Positions 31,220 to 32,433 of a DNA stretch of 32,433 bases are shown here, in pieces. The stretch lies in NCBI GenBank assembly GCA_020853895.1, contig JADYYB010000021.1:1-32433 (forward strand), read 5' to 3'. The stretch comes from Bauldia sp. (GTDB taxonomy: Bacteria; Pseudomonadota; Alphaproteobacteria; Rhizobiales; Kaistiaceae). The notes under the pieces were generated by a model that did not search any database, was not told the DNA's origin, and saw only the letters and a program-made list of their open reading frames with translations. The translations under genes and the position numbers were made by a program. The first letter of the stretch is position 1, and the number at the start of each line of letters is the position of its first letter.

Positions 31220-32433
31220 ATGATGAACTCGATGGCCTACGCGCTCTTCGACCCGCGGAATTTCGGCCCGGAAGACAGCCGCCACGCCACCTTCACGCGG
31301 CTCCGCGAGCACTCGCCGGTCATCCTCGGCGCGCCCGGCGTCAACGTCACGGAGCGCTGCTATTACGTCTTCACGCGCGAGCTGATGGAGAAGGCTCTCC
31401 TTCATCCCGCGCTGATGCACGCCCCGCCGGGCGCCTATCAGGAGATCCGCGCGATCCTCAAGCAGGACCCGGTGAGGAAGATCTTCCTCTCCGGGATGCT
31501 GTTCGCCGATCCGCCGGAGCACACGCGGCTCCGGAAGCCGCTGCAGCCGATGTTCTCGGGCTCGCGGCTGGCCGCGCTCGAGGAGGGGATGCTGACGCGG
31601 CTCCGCGCGCTGATGGGCGAGGCGCGCGAGCGTGGGTCGTTCGACGCGGTCGACGACGTCGCCGTGCCGTTCGTGATCGAGTTCCTGTTCCAGGTGATGG
31701 GTTTTCCGCACGCCGATCCGCACTGGCTCAAGGAGCAGAGCGAGATCGTGGCGCACGGGCTCGATTTTTCGACCGAAGCGTTCCCGGGGATCGGCGAAGC
31801 ACTCGGCAACATCGTCGCCTATGTCGAGGATGCGGTGAGCCGGCCGGCGCCCGATGGCTCGGTGCTGGCGGCGATGCAGGAGATCACCGCGCGCGGCGAC
31901 TGGAGCCACGACGACCTCGTCGCCTCGTGCGTCCTCTTCCTCAACGCCGGGCAGGAGACGGTGATCGACGCGATGGGCAACGCCTTCCTCGCGCTCGAGC
32001 AGAATCCAACGGAGCGACGGTCGCTGCGCGGGCGGCCCGATCTCTGCGCGCCGGCCGCGGAAGAGCTGCTGCGCTTCGAGCCGCCGGTCTATTTCACCGG
32101 CGAGCGGGTGGCGGCTTCCGACGTCGATCTCGGCACGCTCAAGGTCGCGGCGGGGGAGTCGGTGGTGTGCGTGCTGGCGAGCGCCAACCGCGACCCGGCC
32201 TGGATCGACCGCCCGGACGCGCTCGACTTCACGCGGCAGGGCGTCCGCCGCTCGATGGCCTTCGGCACCGGGCTGCACACCTGCATCGGGCAGCATCTGG
32301 CGCGGCTCGAGATGCGGACGCTCCTCCAGGTGCTCTACGCCGAGTCGCCCGAGTTCGGGATCAATGAGAGCGGGGTCCGCCACCGGCCGAACATCATCTA
32401 TCGCGGTCTGACCAAGGCGCCGGCCACGTTCGC
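31220..32433 (+). CDS. Cytochrome P450 (second of the pair, runs off the window)
   Basis: A P450 of at least 404 residues with no stop before the window ends. The start is ATG ATG after CGGAG; either Met fits. Seen: the FADPPEHTRLRKPLQPMFSGSRL block, the I-helix AGQETVID, the ExxR pair in AEELLRFEPP, and the haem loop FGTGLHTCIGQ with the cysteine ligand. It aligns along its length with the first P450, and both share the unusual AGQETVID helix, so it arose by tandem duplication. Divergence is substantial, unlike the aldolase pair, so the two probably have different substrates or steps. Only the last few residues are likely to be missing. Confidence 0.92.
   Translation, partial: MMNSMAYALFDPRNFGPEDSRHATFTRLREHSPVILGAPGVNVTERCYYVFTRELMEKALLHPALMHAPPGAYQEIRAILKQDPVRKIFLSGMLFADPPEHTRLRKPLQPMFSGSRLAALEEGMLTRLRALMGEARERGSFDAVDDVAVPFVIEFLFQVMGFPHADPHWLKEQSEIVAHGLDFSTEAFPGIGEALGNIVAYVEDAVSRPAPDGSVLAAMQEITARGDWSHDDLVASCVLFLNAGQETVIDAMGNAFLALEQNPTERRSLRGRPDLCAPAAEELLRFEPPVYFTGERVAASDVDLGTLKVAAGESVVCVLASANRDPAWIDRPDALDFTRQGVRRSMAFGTGLHTCIGQHLARLEMRTLLQVLYAESPEFGINESGVRHRPNIIYRGLTKAPATF

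Overview
This is a high-GC stretch of chromosome, most likely from an alphaproteobacterium. The pointers are the overall base and codon use, a TRAP transporter with a Tat-type binding-protein signal, an EcfG-like promoter motif, and a DEAD-box helicase with the alphaproteobacterial RhlE layout. I cannot name a genus. I see no rRNA, tRNA, CRISPR array, transposase or prophage gene. About 24 protein-coding genes are supported.

Region 1 (1-6.65 kb) holds a secreted protein with two LCCL domains, a Tat-exported intradiol dioxygenase, a small DUF1508/YegP-like protein, a DEAD-box helicase with a DEVD variant motif and an intrinsic terminator, a periplasmic c-type cytochrome, and a divergent von Willebrand A (YfbK-like) protein. 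Region 2 (6.65-12.1 kb) holds inverted REP-like repeats, an mmsA-type CoA-acylating aldehyde dehydrogenase whose upstream side carries a candidate small RNA, and a plus-strand set of two glycosyltransferase-like genes and a methyltransferase-like gene, probably for surface polysaccharide.

Region 3 (12.1-21.85 kb) is a metabolic block. It contains a TRAP binding protein (DctP), an unusual DctQ with an extra N-terminal membrane domain but no DctM beside it, an amidase, and a small membrane protein. It also contains two nearly identical tandem HpcH/HpaI-type aldolases that both carry Sec signal peptides, a D-2-hydroxyacid dehydrogenase, a small secreted protein, hydroxypyruvate isomerase and tartronate semialdehyde reductase. 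My inference is that substrates are cleaved outside the cytoplasm, a small 2-oxo acid is imported, and the C3 products are handled by the isomerase and reductases. This is the best candidate for an undescribed system in the window.

Region 4 (21.9-25.9 kb) is a two-gene RNA-repair operon, hen1-pnkp, with overlapping stop and start codons. Region 5 (25.9-29.8 kb, minus strand) has a decayed gene, an ATP-grasp protein, a sulfotransferase, a 52-residue membrane protein that is preceded by a tandem copy of its own start, a GNAT-like protein and another small membrane protein. The ATP-grasp, sulfotransferase and GNAT-like set looks like a small biosynthetic cluster of unknown product. Region 6 (29.9 kb to the end) holds two tandem cytochrome P450 genes; the second runs off the window.
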